A stretch of 64,000 nt of DNA, taken from the NCBI RefSeq assembly GCF_039542225.1, contig NZ_BAABHS010000005.1:248001-312000 (forward strand), written 5' to 3'. The position numbers and the translations under genes were made by a program. The notes beneath the pieces were generated by a model, which saw nothing but the letters and a program-made list of their open reading frames with translations, did no database searches and was not told the DNA's origin. Origin of the DNA: Yinghuangia aomiensis (GTDB lineage Bacteria; Actinomycetota; Actinomycetes; Streptomycetales; Streptomycetaceae). This document shows positions 43,801-52,646 of this stretch, one piece after another. Position 1 is the first letter of the stretch, and each line of letters begins with the position of its first letter.

Positions 43801-46053
43801 ATGAGGAATTTCCCTGTACGCATGGCCCGGTGGAGTGCCGGCCACCCCTGGCGCGCGATCGCCGGATGGTTCCTGTTCGTCGTCGTGTGCCTTGGCGCGG
43901 GCATCGTCGTCGGCGGCCATGCGGCGACCACCGAGGACTACCGGGTGGGCGAGGCGGGTCGGGGCGAGGCCCTCGCTGCCGAGGGCGGCCTTCAGCAAAG
44001 GCCGGTCGAGCGGGTCCTGATCACCGCCAAGCCCGGCACCGGGGCGCTGGACGCCGCGGCTGCGGACGCCGCGGCCCGGAGCGTCGGCGAGCGCATGGCG
44101 AAGCTGCCCGAGGTGCTGTTCGTGGCGCCGCCGGTGCGCTCGGCCGACGGTTCGGCGGTGCGCGTCGACGTGACCATGAACGGCCCCGAACTCGAGGGCA
44201 AGAAACACGTGGACCCGCTGCTGGAGCAGACCGCTCAGGTGCAGAAGGACCATCCCGCGCTGCGTGTCGAGGAGACCGGCAGTCCCTCGCTCAGCAAAGA
44301 CGTGCAGGGGCAGCGGGGGGACGACCTGGCGCGTACCGAGATGATCGCGCTGCCGGTCACGCTGCTCACGCTGCTGATCGTCTTCCGGTCCGTGGCGATG
44401 GCCGCCGTGCCGCTGCTGCTGGCACTGTCCTCCATCGCCGCGGCAATCGGTCTGTCGAATCTCGCTTCGCACGTCTTCCCGGACGCGGGGGTCGGCACCA
44501 ACGTCATCCTGCTGATCGGTCTGGCCGTAGGCGTCGACTACACCTTGTTCTACCTCAAGCGCGAGCGAGAGGAACGGGCACGCGCCGGCGGACGGCTCAC
44601 CTCGCAGGCGCTCGTCGAGCTCGCCGCCGCCACCTCGGGACGCGCCGTCGTGGTCTCCGGGCTTGCGGTCGCCGTCTCCAGCGCGACCCTCTTCCTTGCC
44701 GACGACGTCATTTTCTCGTCGATCGCCACCGGCGCGATCGTGGTCACCGTGGTCGCGGTCATCAGCTCGCTGACCGTCCTGCCCGCGCTGCTGGTCAAAC
44801 TCGGGGACCGGGCCGACCGTCGAGCGGCCCGCAAGGCCGAGCGCGCTGCCAAGCGCGCGGCCGAGCGCGGCGACGCGGTGCCGCCGAAGGAGCCGAAGGA
44901 GCCGAAGGCCGGGACCGGGGCCAAAGCCGGAGCCGGGCGGTTCACCAACGCCGTACTGCGGGCCACGAGTCGGCGTCCGGCTGTCGTGCTGGTCGTCGCG
45001 GTCGGCGCCATGCTCGCTCTCGCGGCCCCGCTCGCGGGCCTGAAGCTGACCGACATCGGACGGGAGACGTACTCCCGCGACCTGCGCGCGATGCAGGTGT
45101 GGGACCGGCAGAACGCCGCGTTCCCGGAGCTGAAGTCCATGCACCAAGTCGTCGTACGGGCCGACGCCGGCCGCGCCGGCGAGGTCGCCGACGCCCTGGA
45201 AGGCCTCGCCAAGCGCGCCGAGTCCGACCCGCACCTGGCCGGCACGCCCGAGCTGCGGACCTCGGCGAACGGCCGGATCAGCCTGCTGGAGCTGCGGGTT
45301 CCGTACTACGTCAGCTCCGACGAGGCGCGGGACTCCCTCGACCGGGTCCGCGACGAATACGTCCCGGCCACCGTCGGAAAGCTGCCGGGCGTCGACATCG
45401 CGGTCACCGGAGACGTCGCCCGCTACGCCGACTATCCCGACCACCAGAAGCGGCAGCTTCCGCTGGTCATCGGGGCCCTGCTGCTGGTCACGTTCGCCAT
45501 CACCGTGTGGGCGTTCCGCTCGGTCGTCCTCGGCCTGCTCGGCATCGCCCTGAACCTGCTGTCGGCGGCCGCTTCGCTCGGCCTGCTCGTGTTCGTCTTC
45601 CAGGGCAGCTGGGCCGAGGGCCTGCTGGGCTTCGACTCGATCGGTTCGATCGGTTCGCGGGTACCCCTGTTCCTGCTCGTGATCCTCTTCGGCCTGTCGA
45701 TGGACTACCAGGTCTTCGTGATCAGCCGGATCCAGGAAGCGGTCCGGCGCGGGGTGCCGACCCGCCAGGCGGTGATCGACGGCATCGGCAGTTCGGCCGG
45801 GGTCGTGACCAGCGCGGCCTTCGTGATGGTCACCGTCTTCGCCAGCTTCATCGGCCTGCACCTGATCGAGATGAAGCAGTTCGGCTTCGTGCTGGCGGCG
45901 GCCGTACTGCTGGACGCGTTCGTCATCCGCATCATGATCCTGCCCGCGCTGATGCTGCTGCTCGGCGACCGCGTCTGGTGGCCTTCTCCCGCCCAGGCCC
46001 GGGCACGCACGACCACCACTCCGTCGGCGCCGCACCTCGAAAACGTAGGCTGA
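43801..46053 (+). CDS. MMPL family RND-type exporter
   Basis: Membrane transporter of 750 residues with the usual twofold layout: an N-terminal helix (WRAIAGWFLFVVVCLGAGIV), a periplasmic loop, five helices, a cytoplasmic Lys/Ala/Glu-rich insert with KEPKEPKAG (about 340-375), then a second helix, loop and five-helix set. Proton-relay motifs GVDYTLFYLKR and SMDYQVFVISR occur in the two halves. MMPL proteins export lipids, glycolipids or drugs. The next gene, a histidine kinase, begins five bases after the stop and is followed by a response regulator, so the exporter is probably under that pair's control. The ribosome site is poor; an internal ATG at 43822 with GAGGAA upstream is an alternative. 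Confidence 0.92.
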   Translation: MRNFPVRMARWSAGHPWRAIAGWFLFVVVCLGAGIVVGGHAATTEDYRVGEAGRGEALAAEGGLQQRPVERVLITAKPGTGALDAAAADAAARSVGERMAKLPEVLFVAPPVRSADGSAVRVDVTMNGPELEGKKHVDPLLEQTAQVQKDHPALRVEETGSPSLSKDVQGQRGDDLARTEMIALPVTLLTLLIVFRSVAMAAVPLLLALSSIAAAIGLSNLASHVFPDAGVGTNVILLIGLAVGVDYTLFYLKREREERARAGGRLTSQALVELAAATSGRAVVVSGLAVAVSSATLFLADDVIFSSIATGAIVVTVVAVISSLTVLPALLVKLGDRADRRAARKAERAAKRAAERGDAVPPKEPKEPKAGTGAKAGAGRFTNAVLRATSRRPAVVLVVAVGAMLALAAPLAGLKLTDIGRETYSRDLRAMQVWDRQNAAFPELKSMHQVVVRADAGRAGEVADALEGLAKRAESDPHLAGTPELRTSANGRISLLELRVPYYVSSDEARDSLDRVRDEYVPATVGKLPGVDIAVTGDVARYADYPDHQKRQLPLVIGALLLVTFAITVWAFRSVVLGLLGIALNLLSAAASLGLLVFVFQGSWAEGLLGFDSIGSIGSRVPLFLLVILFGLSMDYQVFVISRIQEAVRRGVPTRQAVIDGIGSSAGVVTSAAFVMVTVFASFIGLHLIEMKQFGFVLAAAVLLDAFVIRIMILPALMLLLGDRVWWPSPAQARARTTTTPSAPHLENVG

Positions 46054-46058
46054 CCGGC

Positions 46059-47285
46059 GTGAACGCGCGACCGCAGCTCGACGGCCACCGCACCGGCATG
46101 CTCCGCCGATGGAGCACCGCCCTGTGGTTCCTCTTCGGCATGGCACCTCTCTGGATCGCCGCGAAAGGCGACTCCGGGGCGGCGAAGTACTGGTCGTTCG
46201 CGCTGCCGGCCGTGCTCGGTGCCTGCCACGCGGTTCTCGTGCTCTTCCCCGAGAACCGCGCGGTGCGCCCGCGCACGTTCCTGTGGGTGCTCGTCCTCGG
46301 CATGGGGCCGCTGGCCTACCTGCACGGCGGGGCGGCGCTGTATGTGGTGTCGCTGCCGATTCTGTGGATCCACGCCGGCGGCCCCACGCCGGCGATCGCC
46401 TTCAGCGGCGCCGGCGCCGCGACCACCGTGCTCGGCGGCACCGTCGATCAGGGGTGGAGCCCGGACCTGATGACCGGCAACAACGTCGTCACCGTTGTCG
46501 CCTACGCCGCGGGCACGCTGCTCGGCCTGTGGCTGGACCAGGTGCTCGGGCTGAGCAACGAGCGTGCCCGCCGCCTCGCCGCCGAACTGGAGCAGACCCA
46601 GCGGCGGCTGGCCGAGGCACACCAGCGCCAAGGCGCGGCGGAGGAACGCGAACGGCTCGCACGGGAGATCCACGACACCCTCGCGCAGTCGTTCGCCTCG
46701 ATCGTCGTCCTGGCCGAGGCCGCCCGTTCCGGCCTCGAATCCACGGCATCCCCGAAATCCCCGGAATCCCTTGAATCCCCGAACTCCCCGCAAGAGAGCA
46801 CCGCAGTCCGGCAGCTGCTCTCGATCGAGCGCACCGCGCGCGAGAGCCTGGCCGAGGCCCGCGTGCTGGTCGGCTCCGCCCCGCAGACAGGCGTGGTGCC
46901 CGGCTCCCTCGCCCCGGCGCTGCGTCGGACCCTGGACCGGTTCGCCGAGGACACCGGTCTGACCGTCGATGCGGACTTGGCGGACGTCGCCTGCGACCGG
47001 CACGCCCGGATCGCGCTGCTGCGCTGCACCCAGGAGTCGCTGGCCAACGTCCGCAAGCATGCCGACGCGACCACGGTCGGTGTCGTCCTGGCCCCGCACC
47101 CGGACGGCGTCGAACTGGAAATCACCGACGACGGCCGCGGCTTCGTCCCCGGGCAAGCCCGCGGCTTCGGTCTCGACGGCATGTGCAAGCGCCTCGACGA
47201 ACTGGGCGGCGAGCTGACCGTGACCAGCTCGGTCGGCTACGGCACCCGCATCCTGGCGATGATCCCCACGAACGGACAGGTGTGA
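46059..47285 (+). CDS. NarL-type sensor histidine kinase
   Basis: HisKA_3 kinase of 408 residues, GTG start at 46059. About five to six N-terminal membrane helices (residues 15-150) form the sensor, with little outside the membrane. The DHp helix has LAREIHDTLAQSFASIV (His205), and the ATPase domain shows ALLRCTQESLANVRKHADA and DDGRGF plus GFGLDGMCKR. Unusually, a Ser-Pro-rich insertion coded by 9-base repeats lies between the two DHp helices. Forms an operon with the MMPL exporter before and the response regulator after it. Confidence 0.92.
   Translation: MNARPQLDGHRTGMLRRWSTALWFLFGMAPLWIAAKGDSGAAKYWSFALPAVLGACHAVLVLFPENRAVRPRTFLWVLVLGMGPLAYLHGGAALYVVSLPILWIHAGGPTPAIAFSGAGAATTVLGGTVDQGWSPDLMTGNNVVTVVAYAAGTLLGLWLDQVLGLSNERARRLAAELEQTQRRLAEAHQRQGAAEERERLAREIHDTLAQSFASIVVLAEAARSGLESTASPKSPESLESPNSPQESTAVRQLLSIERTARESLAEARVLVGSAPQTGVVPGSLAPALRRTLDRFAEDTGLTVDADLADVACDRHARIALLRCTQESLANVRKHADATTVGVVLAPHPDGVELEITDDGRGFVPGQARGFGLDGMCKRLDELGGELTVTSSVGYGTRILAMIPTNGQV
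46749..46793 (+). repeat. five 9-bp repeats inside the kinase DHp domain
   Basis: Five imperfect copies of TCCCCGAAN encode Ser-Pro-Lys, Ser-Pro-Glu, Ser-Leu-Glu, Ser-Pro-Asn and Ser-Pro-Gln in succession. They lie between the phosphorylation helix and the second DHp helix. Confidence 0.9.
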
Positions 47286-47286
47286 C

Positions 47287-47946
47287 ATGGCTCAGGAGAA
47301 AATCCGCGTCATCGTCGTCGACGACCACACGCTCATGCGCGCCGGCGTCATCGCGCTGCTGGCATCGGAAGCCGACCACATCGACATCGTCGGAGAGGCG
47401 GACGACGGCCGCGCGGCCGTCGAACTGGTCCGGCAACTGGAGCCCGACGTCGCCCTGATCGACCTGCGCATGCCGGTGCTCGACGGGGTCGCCGCCACCG
47501 CGGAAATCGTCGCGAGCCGGGCCCGCACCCGCGTACTCATCCTGACCACGTACGACACCGACGCCGAGATCGAACGCGCGGTCGAGGCCGGCGCCGTCGG
47601 CTACCTCCTCAAGGACACCACGCGGGAGCAACTCACCGAAGCCATCCGTGCGGCCGCCCGCGGCGAGACCGTCCTCGCGCCCCGGGTCGCGGAGCGGCTG
47701 GTCGCCCGCATGCGGCAGCCCGCCCCCGTGGTGTTGACCGCCCGCGAGGCCGACGTGCTGAACGCCGTGGCCGACGGCCTCTCCAACGCCGACATCGGCA
47801 AGCGGCTCGTCATCGGAGAAGCGACGGTGAAGACGCACCTGCTGCGCATCTTCGCCAAACTCGACGTCCGCGACCGCACGCACGCGGTGGTCGTCGCCCT
47901 CGAACAGGGCCTACTGACCAGACCGGGACGCGGGGCGCGGACGTGA
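47287..47946 (+). CDS. NarL/FixJ family response regulator
   Basis: Regulator of 219 residues. Receiver domain 7-120 with VIVVDDHTLMRAG, phospho-acceptor Asp59 in VALIDLRMPVLDG, conserved LTTYDTD and LLKDTT; a LuxR-type helix-turn-helix at the C-terminus (LTAREADVLNAVADGLSNADIG, VKTHLLRIFAKLDVRDRTHA). It starts one base after the kinase stop. Likely controls its own MMPL operon. Confidence 0.95.
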   Translation: MAQEKIRVIVVDDHTLMRAGVIALLASEADHIDIVGEADDGRAAVELVRQLEPDVALIDLRMPVLDGVAATAEIVASRARTRVLILTTYDTDAEIERAVEAGAVGYLLKDTTREQLTEAIRAAARGETVLAPRVAERLVARMRQPAPVVLTAREADVLNAVADGLSNADIGKRLVIGEATVKTHLLRIFAKLDVRDRTHAVVVALEQGLLTRPGRGART

Positions 47947-47995
47947 CATCCGGAGACCCCCGCGGAGCCACGAGCCTGCCCTCGGCCTCGGCAGC

Positions 47996-48010
47996 GCGCA
48001 CCCCGTGCGC
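47996..48010. terminator. short GC hairpin between convergent genes
   Basis: GCGCAC-CCC-GTGCGC stem between the response regulator stop and the stop of the SARP-like gene. Only six pairs, so weakly supported. Confidence 0.35.
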
Positions 48011-48069
48011 TTGGACGCGCGCCTCCGGCGCGGGCGCAACCGCGTGCTCGGGCATCGGCGCGCGCCAGG

Positions 48070-50910
48070 TCAGCGGAAGCCGCGCCCATGCGTCTCGTGC
48101 GCGATCTCGACGGCGACTGCCACCGCGTCGTCGCCCGCTGCCCCGCGTTGCCACGCCTCGTCGAACACCCGCGGTCCGAGGCGCTGACGCACCAGGTGCT
48201 TGGCATCCGCATGGAGGTCGTGGAAGGGGCGCAGCCCCTCCAGCGCCACCCCCGTCGCGCGGCGCAAACGAGCTGCTGCACCGAGCAGTTCGGCGCTGTG
48301 CGCCGGACGCTCAAGCGCCGCCAGCACCCACGCCAGTGTCTCCACACCCCACGCCGGTCCCCAGTTGTCGTCCAGGGCCCGCTGCCGCAGCAAGGCGTCG
48401 CGCAGCGGCATGAGCGCCCGGGCCGGGTCGCGATGCCGAAGCTCGGTGAGACCGACGCACCACTGGGCCCAGGTGCGCCCCCACTCCGCACCGGATGCCT
48501 CGGCTTCGGCCACGTACGTCTCGCACGCCCGGACTGCGGTGTCCGCCGGCCCGAGAAAGGCGGCGGCCATCGTCCAGAACATCGTCGCCATGTGGGCGTC
48601 GCCGTGCTGTCCCAGCGCACGGAAGTCGTCGCGCACCCGTGCGAGTCGGCCGATGGAGGCCGGGTCGCTGCGGACGAGCAGCGCAAAGACTCCCTCGACG
48701 TACGCCAACGGGGGCGCGTCGGCACACGCCGACAGCGACCGGGCCTCGTCGAGGAGTGCGGCGGCGGCCGGGTGGTCGCCTTGGATGGTCGCGATGAACA
48801 CCTTCATGGCGGTGATGGGAACAATCGGCCCGCAGGCAGCCGGGTCGAGCCGGGTCGCCAGACTGTCCATCCAATGCCGTGCCTCGCCGAGGGTTCCCGA
48901 GTGGAACCATGCGCGGGTACGCATCAGGTTCGCCGCGATCTCCGCACCGACGGGGGCTCGTTCGGCGTTCGTCCGGCAGAAGTCCAGAGCGGCGCGCACG
49001 TTGGGCAGCTCCTCGCGGAGCCGTGCCAGCCACGCGGCTTCGTCCGGACCACACCACTCCGTGGCGGCCTGGGCGGCCACGGCCCGGTAATGGTCGCTGT
49101 GGCGCACCCGCAGGACGGTGACGTCCCCGCCCGCCCGCAGGCGTTCCCTTCCGTACTGCCGGATGGTCTCCAACAGCCGGTAGCGCGTCGAGCGACCCGA
49201 CCGGTCGCACATCACCACCGACTTGTGGACCAGCCCCGTGAGCAGCGCCAAGACCTCGTCGGACGACAAGCCCGCATCCGAGCACACGGACTCGGCCGCG
49301 GGCAGGTCGAAGGTTCCGGCGAAGACCGACAGCCTTGCCCACAGCAGCCGTTCGCCCGATGTGCACAGGCCGTGGCTCCAGTCCATGACCGCGCTCAGGG
49401 TCTGCCCGTACCGGTGCGGGGTCGGCCCCCGGGGTGCCGTGAGCAGGTCCAGGCTGTCCTCCAGGCGTTCCAGCGTCTCTTCCACCGTGAGCGTGCCGAG
49501 CCGCACCGCGGCCAATTCGATGGCCAGGGGAATGCCGTCCAGGCGACGGCACAGCTCGACCGCGGCTCGGCCGTGGCGCTCCCCGGCCAGCACCGCGCCG
49601 CAGCCGGCCGAGCGTTCCACCAGGAGCCGGACCGCTTCGGAGGCGGTGCCGTCGACGCCCTGTTCGAGTGCCAGGCAGGGAACGCCGAAGACGTACTCGC
49701 CCGGGACGCCGAGCCGCTCACGGCTGGTGGCAAGCACACGCAAGGCGGGTGCCGCCCTCAGCAGCCGCAGCACGAGCGCGGCGACTTCGTCCACGAGGTG
49801 TTCGCAGTTGTCCAGGACCAGGAGTACGTCCCGGTCCGCAAGATGGTCGGCCAGCAAGTCCGCCGCGGGGCGCATGGACTGGTCGTGCAGCCCCAGTGAC
49901 CCCACGACGGCCCGATCCACCAGTTCCGGTTCGGTGACCGCGGCCAGATCCACCAGCCACGCTCCGTGCGCGAATCCCGGAGCGCATCCGTGGGCGGTGC
50001 GCAGCGCCAACCGGGTCTTGCCGACACCGCCCATCCCCGTCAGAGTGACCAGCCGCGACCGATCCACCAGTGCGGTGATCTCGACGAGTTCCCTTCCCCG
50101 CCCGACGAAGGACGTCGTCTCGGCAGGCAGATTTCCGCGGACTCGCGACGGCACGTGGACCGGCGCGATCTCGGGTGCCCCCGTCAGCACGCGTTGGTGC
50201 ATCAGCTGCAGTTCCGTACCCGGATCGACACCCAACTCCTCGGCGAGCAGGCCGGCCGCGGCGCGGTAGCACGCCAAGGCCTCCCCCTGCCGGCCGCATT
50301 GGTACAAAGCGAGCATCCGCTGTGCCCAGAACCGTTCATGCAGCGGATGGTGCTCGGTCAGGCGGGTCAGTTCCGCCAACGCGACGGACGCTTGTCCGCA
50401 CCGCAGAACCGATTCGGCCCACAACTCCTGTGCAGCAAGCCGTTGTTCGCGGAGTGCGGCGACGACATCGCGAAACCGTTCGGAGGGCAGGTCCGCCAAC
50501 GGCTCGCCGCACCACAGCGCCAGCCCCTCGCGGAACCGGGCTGCCGCCTGCTCCGGTTCCGCGCGGGACAGCGCGTTCTTGCCCATTTCGACCAGCGATG
50601 CGAAGCGGTGTGCGTCCAGTCCGTCCGCGGCGACGTCGACGATGTACCCGTGGCAGTCGGTTCGCACCACGGCGGCGCCGAGGGAACGGCGCACCCGCAG
50701 GACATAGTTCTGGACGGCGTTGCGCGCGCCCGCCGGCGGGCGATCGCCCCACAACCTGTCGACGAGGACGTCGACCGGGACGACCCTCCCTGCCTCGACC
50801 AGCAGCGCGGCCAGCAGGATCCGCAGCTTCGCCGCACCGAGCGGGACCTCCGCACCGTCGCGCGCCACGGTGAATCGGCCCAGGATTTTGAACGTGTACT
50901 GTGCGCCCAC
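48070..50910 (-). CDS. AfsR/SARP-type regulator with NB-ARC and TPR-like region
   Basis: Large pathway regulator of 946 residues. N-terminal OmpR-like DNA-binding domain (YTFKILGRFTVARDGAEVPL, LLVEAGRVVPVDVLVDRLWGD, RNAVQNYVLRVRRSLG), bacterial transcriptional activation domain (about 90-245), then NB-ARC ATPase with Walker A GMGGVGKTRLAL (Lys298), VLLVLDNCEHLVDEVA and CRRLDGIPLAIELAA, and C-terminal helical repeats. The GTG at 50910 is preferred to the TTG at 50931: TATGAT ends six bases before it, giving a leaderless mRNA. SARPs activate secondary-metabolite operons through direct repeats near -35. Its target is not known, and the lipid synthase is 35 kb away. Confidence 0.92.
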   Translation of the reverse strand: MGAQYTFKILGRFTVARDGAEVPLGAAKLRILLAALLVEAGRVVPVDVLVDRLWGDRPPAGARNAVQNYVLRVRRSLGAAVVRTDCHGYIVDVAADGLDAHRFASLVEMGKNALSRAEPEQAAARFREGLALWCGEPLADLPSERFRDVVAALREQRLAAQELWAESVLRCGQASVALAELTRLTEHHPLHERFWAQRMLALYQCGRQGEALACYRAAAGLLAEELGVDPGTELQLMHQRVLTGAPEIAPVHVPSRVRGNLPAETTSFVGRGRELVEITALVDRSRLVTLTGMGGVGKTRLALRTAHGCAPGFAHGAWLVDLAAVTEPELVDRAVVGSLGLHDQSMRPAADLLADHLADRDVLLVLDNCEHLVDEVAALVLRLLRAAPALRVLATSRERLGVPGEYVFGVPCLALEQGVDGTASEAVRLLVERSAGCGAVLAGERHGRAAVELCRRLDGIPLAIELAAVRLGTLTVEETLERLEDSLDLLTAPRGPTPHRYGQTLSAVMDWSHGLCTSGERLLWARLSVFAGTFDLPAAESVCSDAGLSSDEVLALLTGLVHKSVVMCDRSGRSTRYRLLETIRQYGRERLRAGGDVTVLRVRHSDHYRAVAAQAATEWCGPDEAAWLARLREELPNVRAALDFCRTNAERAPVGAEIAANLMRTRAWFHSGTLGEARHWMDSLATRLDPAACGPIVPITAMKVFIATIQGDHPAAAALLDEARSLSACADAPPLAYVEGVFALLVRSDPASIGRLARVRDDFRALGQHGDAHMATMFWTMAAAFLGPADTAVRACETYVAEAEASGAEWGRTWAQWCVGLTELRHRDPARALMPLRDALLRQRALDDNWGPAWGVETLAWVLAALERPAHSAELLGAAARLRRATGVALEGLRPFHDLHADAKHLVRQRLGPRVFDEAWQRGAAGDDAVAVAVEIAHETHGRGFR

Positions 50911-50930
50911 GACCGGATCATAGAACAGCA
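50911..50930 (-). promoter_or_regulatory. -10 element of a leaderless SARP transcript
   Basis: On the minus strand TATGAT (50922-50917) ends six bases before the GTG at 50910, so transcription should begin at the start codon. The -35 region is not clear. Confidence 0.4.
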
Positions 50931-51050
50931 AGTGACGGTTGCATCACACTATGTAGCCACATCCGGGGGTGGTGCGCATCGGCGCGATGCGTGCCGAGTC
51001 AGGCGCCGCCGCATCCCGTGCCGGGCCACCCGGCCGCGTGGACGGCAGGC

Positions 51051-51515
51051 TCACCAGTAATCCCCACCCCACTCCCGGACCCCGCGGTAGATCGTCTCGG
51101 CGCTGAGGAGGCAACCGGGGTTGAGAAGCCCCGGATACCGGTCATTGCAGATGTTGCGCATCTCATGCCAGAAGCGCTCGTCGATCCGCGCCCTGCGCCC
51201 CTCGGATGTGTCGAGCTTCAATCCGCCTCGGGGCCCGTAGTTTCCGTAGCCGAAGTCGTGTTGGACACAGGCGTCGTGGAACATCTGCTTCGCCGGCGGA
51301 AGCACGGGTCCGCTGCAGCCGTCGGTGCTCCAGTCGAACGGCGCTACGCGCGGGTGGTTCATGAAGTCCCGGTAGCCCAGATTCATGATCCGGTCGGCGT
51401 CTTCCAGAAGTCCGGCAGGCGCTGCGGCGGCGGGCATCGGCGCCGAGGCGCCGAGCGAGATCGCCAGGGCGGTGGCGGCCGCCGCCAGGGCACGCCGAAC
51501 TGTCGTACTGGTCAT
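51051..51515 (-). CDS. secreted prokaryotic phospholipase A2
   Basis: Extracellular enzyme of 154 residues that would hydrolyse the sn-2 ester of phospholipids with calcium. The ATG at 51515 has GGAGAAGA seven bases upstream. Signal peptide of about 32 residues (ALAAAATALAISLGASAP, AAAAP). The mature part carries the family motifs DGCSGP (66-70) and the catalytic DACVQHDFGYGNYG with His86-Asp87; Cys residues at 67, 83, 123 and 135 would form two disulfides, as in the Streptomyces violaceoruber enzyme. Followed upstream by two other small secreted proteins on the same strand. Confidence 0.92.
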   Translation of the reverse strand: MTSTTVRRALAAAATALAISLGASAPMPAAAAPAGLLEDADRIMNLGYRDFMNHPRVAPFDWSTDGCSGPVLPPAKQMFHDACVQHDFGYGNYGPRGGLKLDTSEGRRARIDERFWHEMRNICNDRYPGLLNPGCLLSAETIYRGVREWGGDYW

Positions 51516-51575
51516 GGGTGTTCTTCTCCCGGAGGGCGGAGGGTGCCACGCGCGAAGCGCGAGGGTGTTGTCGGA

Positions 51576-51619
51576 ACCGGCGGCCGCCGTCAAACCGTCC
51601 CGTGGCGGCGGCCGCCGGT
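51576..51619 (-). terminator. perfect 14-bp hairpin between secreted-protein genes
   Basis: ACCGGCGGCCGCCG (51576-51589) pairs perfectly with CGGCGGCCGCCGGT (51606-51619) around a 16-base loop. It lies directly after the 51625-51957 gene and before the phospholipase start, so it probably separates their transcripts. Confidence 0.75.
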
Positions 51620-51624
51620 CGGGG

Positions 51625-51957
51625 TCAGCACAAAGCGCTGATCCAGGCGTCCTGGACGGTGTCGAGATCGCCGAGGCGCTCCGCCGTGTCCGGCTCGACG
51701 CACATCCAGCTCACATGTCCGTCGACCCATTTGATGGTGATGCGGACCGTCTTCTCTTTGGTGCAGTTGAAATACCAGTCGCCGTACTGGGGGACACCCC
51801 GGTGGTGCGAGAAGCCGCACGGCCAGGACCTGGCCCCGGAGTCGACTGCGGGAGAACCCGGTTGGCCCGGTGACGCTTGGCCGGGTGCCGCGGAGCCGGC
51901 GAGAGCCGCGAACGCGGCGACCACGGGCACGACAAGGCGAAGGGTGCCTGGACGCAT
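51625..51957 (-). CDS. small secreted protein, DUF6355-like
   Basis: Protein of 110 residues with an N-terminal signal peptide (LRLVVPVVAAFAALAGSAAP, cleavage after GQA). Mature domain of about 65 residues with four Cys (47, 65, 86, 110): PCGFSHHRG, YGDWYFNCTKEKTVRITIKW, WMCVEPDT, AWISALC. This Cys and aromatic spacing fits small secreted actinobacterial proteins grouped as DUF6355, whose role is unknown. Start ATG 51957 with a GGGGAA site. Confidence 0.7.
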   Translation of the reverse strand: MRPGTLRLVVPVVAAFAALAGSAAPGQASPGQPGSPAVDSGARSWPCGFSHHRGVPQYGDWYFNCTKEKTVRITIKWVDGHVSWMCVEPDTAERLGDLDTVQDAWISALC

Positions 51958-52000
51958 GAACGATTCCCCGTTCCTGGTGGTGACGGAATGGACGTGCTTG

Positions 52001-52354
52001 TCACGGCCCCGGGCACTCGTAGGCGTAGTTCGCCAGGATGTTCTCCTGGAGAGTCGCGATCCAGTGGAACCTGGTCGCGGCGCCCGGAGCGAGGGGCTGG
52101 CACGACGGGTCGACGTGGTAGTCGAGTTGGACGGTGACCCGGTCGATTTGACGGCCGCAGTCGTTGCGGACGTCGGCCCACCGGTTGAAGCTCGTCGGCA
52201 ACTCCTCCCCCTGGGCCGTGATGACGAGGCAGGCCGCGGGCGCGTCGTCCTCGGCCGGCGCGGCTTCCGCGGGAATCCCGGACCCCAGGCCGAGGAGGAG
52301 GGCCGAAACAAGCGTGAACGCCGCAGGCAGGCGCCGGGAGTGTCGTCGGTTCAC
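52001..52354 (-). CDS. small secreted four-Cys protein, tendamistat-like pattern
   Basis: Protein of 117 residues; the GTG at 52354 has GGAG seven bases upstream. Signal peptide (AAFTLVSALLLGLGSGIPAEA), then a mature domain with Cys at 42, 66, 85 and 114 and alternating strands (NDCGRQIDRVTVQLDYHVDPSC, LAPGAATRFHWIA). The Cys spacing and the N-x-C, V-T-V, P-G-x-x-T order resemble the alpha-amylase inhibitor tendamistat, but the inhibitory Trp-Arg-Tyr triad is not present, so this is only a fold-level suggestion. It is transcribed towards the DUF6355-like gene, 43 bases away. Confidence 0.55.
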   Translation of the reverse strand: MNRRHSRRLPAAFTLVSALLLGLGSGIPAEAAPAEDDAPAACLVITAQGEELPTSFNRWADVRNDCGRQIDRVTVQLDYHVDPSCQPLAPGAATRFHWIATLQENILANYAYECPGP

Positions 52355-52611
52355 AGGTGACTCCGTTCATTGCGAGTGCCACGAGGTCACTCGTCGTTGG
52401 ACGCGCGCTCGAGGCCGCCGGACTCCCGGCGAGCGCGTGCTCGGATCACGCCCGAACGAGGCCGATTCCTGACCAACCCCGCCGGCGCGAGGACGACTCT
52501 TCCGCCGGTCGCTCTCACGGCGGTCACTTCCCGGTCACGCGGGCGCCGGCGGCACCCGCACGCCCTCGACGGGCCCTGCCACCACCTTCGACGCGACGAC
52601 GGTAACTTTGG

Positions 52612-52640
52612 TTTACATACACAGTTACGGAAACTATGGT
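52612..52640 (+). promoter_or_regulatory. promoter giving a leaderless mRNA for the 52647 gene
   Basis: TTTACA (52612-52617) and TATGGT (52635-52640) with a 17-base spacer; the expected start of transcription coincides with the ATG at 52647. The element lies in an AT-rich island with an inverted pair GTAACT (52602) / AGTTAC (52623) and a direct repeat AACTWTGGTT (52604 and 52632) that could bind a regulator. Confidence 0.6.
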
Positions 52641-52646
52641 TGTCGC

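Noticed and set aside
42934..46146. 1070-codon minus-strand frame across the MMPL gene
   Set aside because: Antisense shadow of the MMPL transporter, whose motifs are unmistakable on the plus strand.
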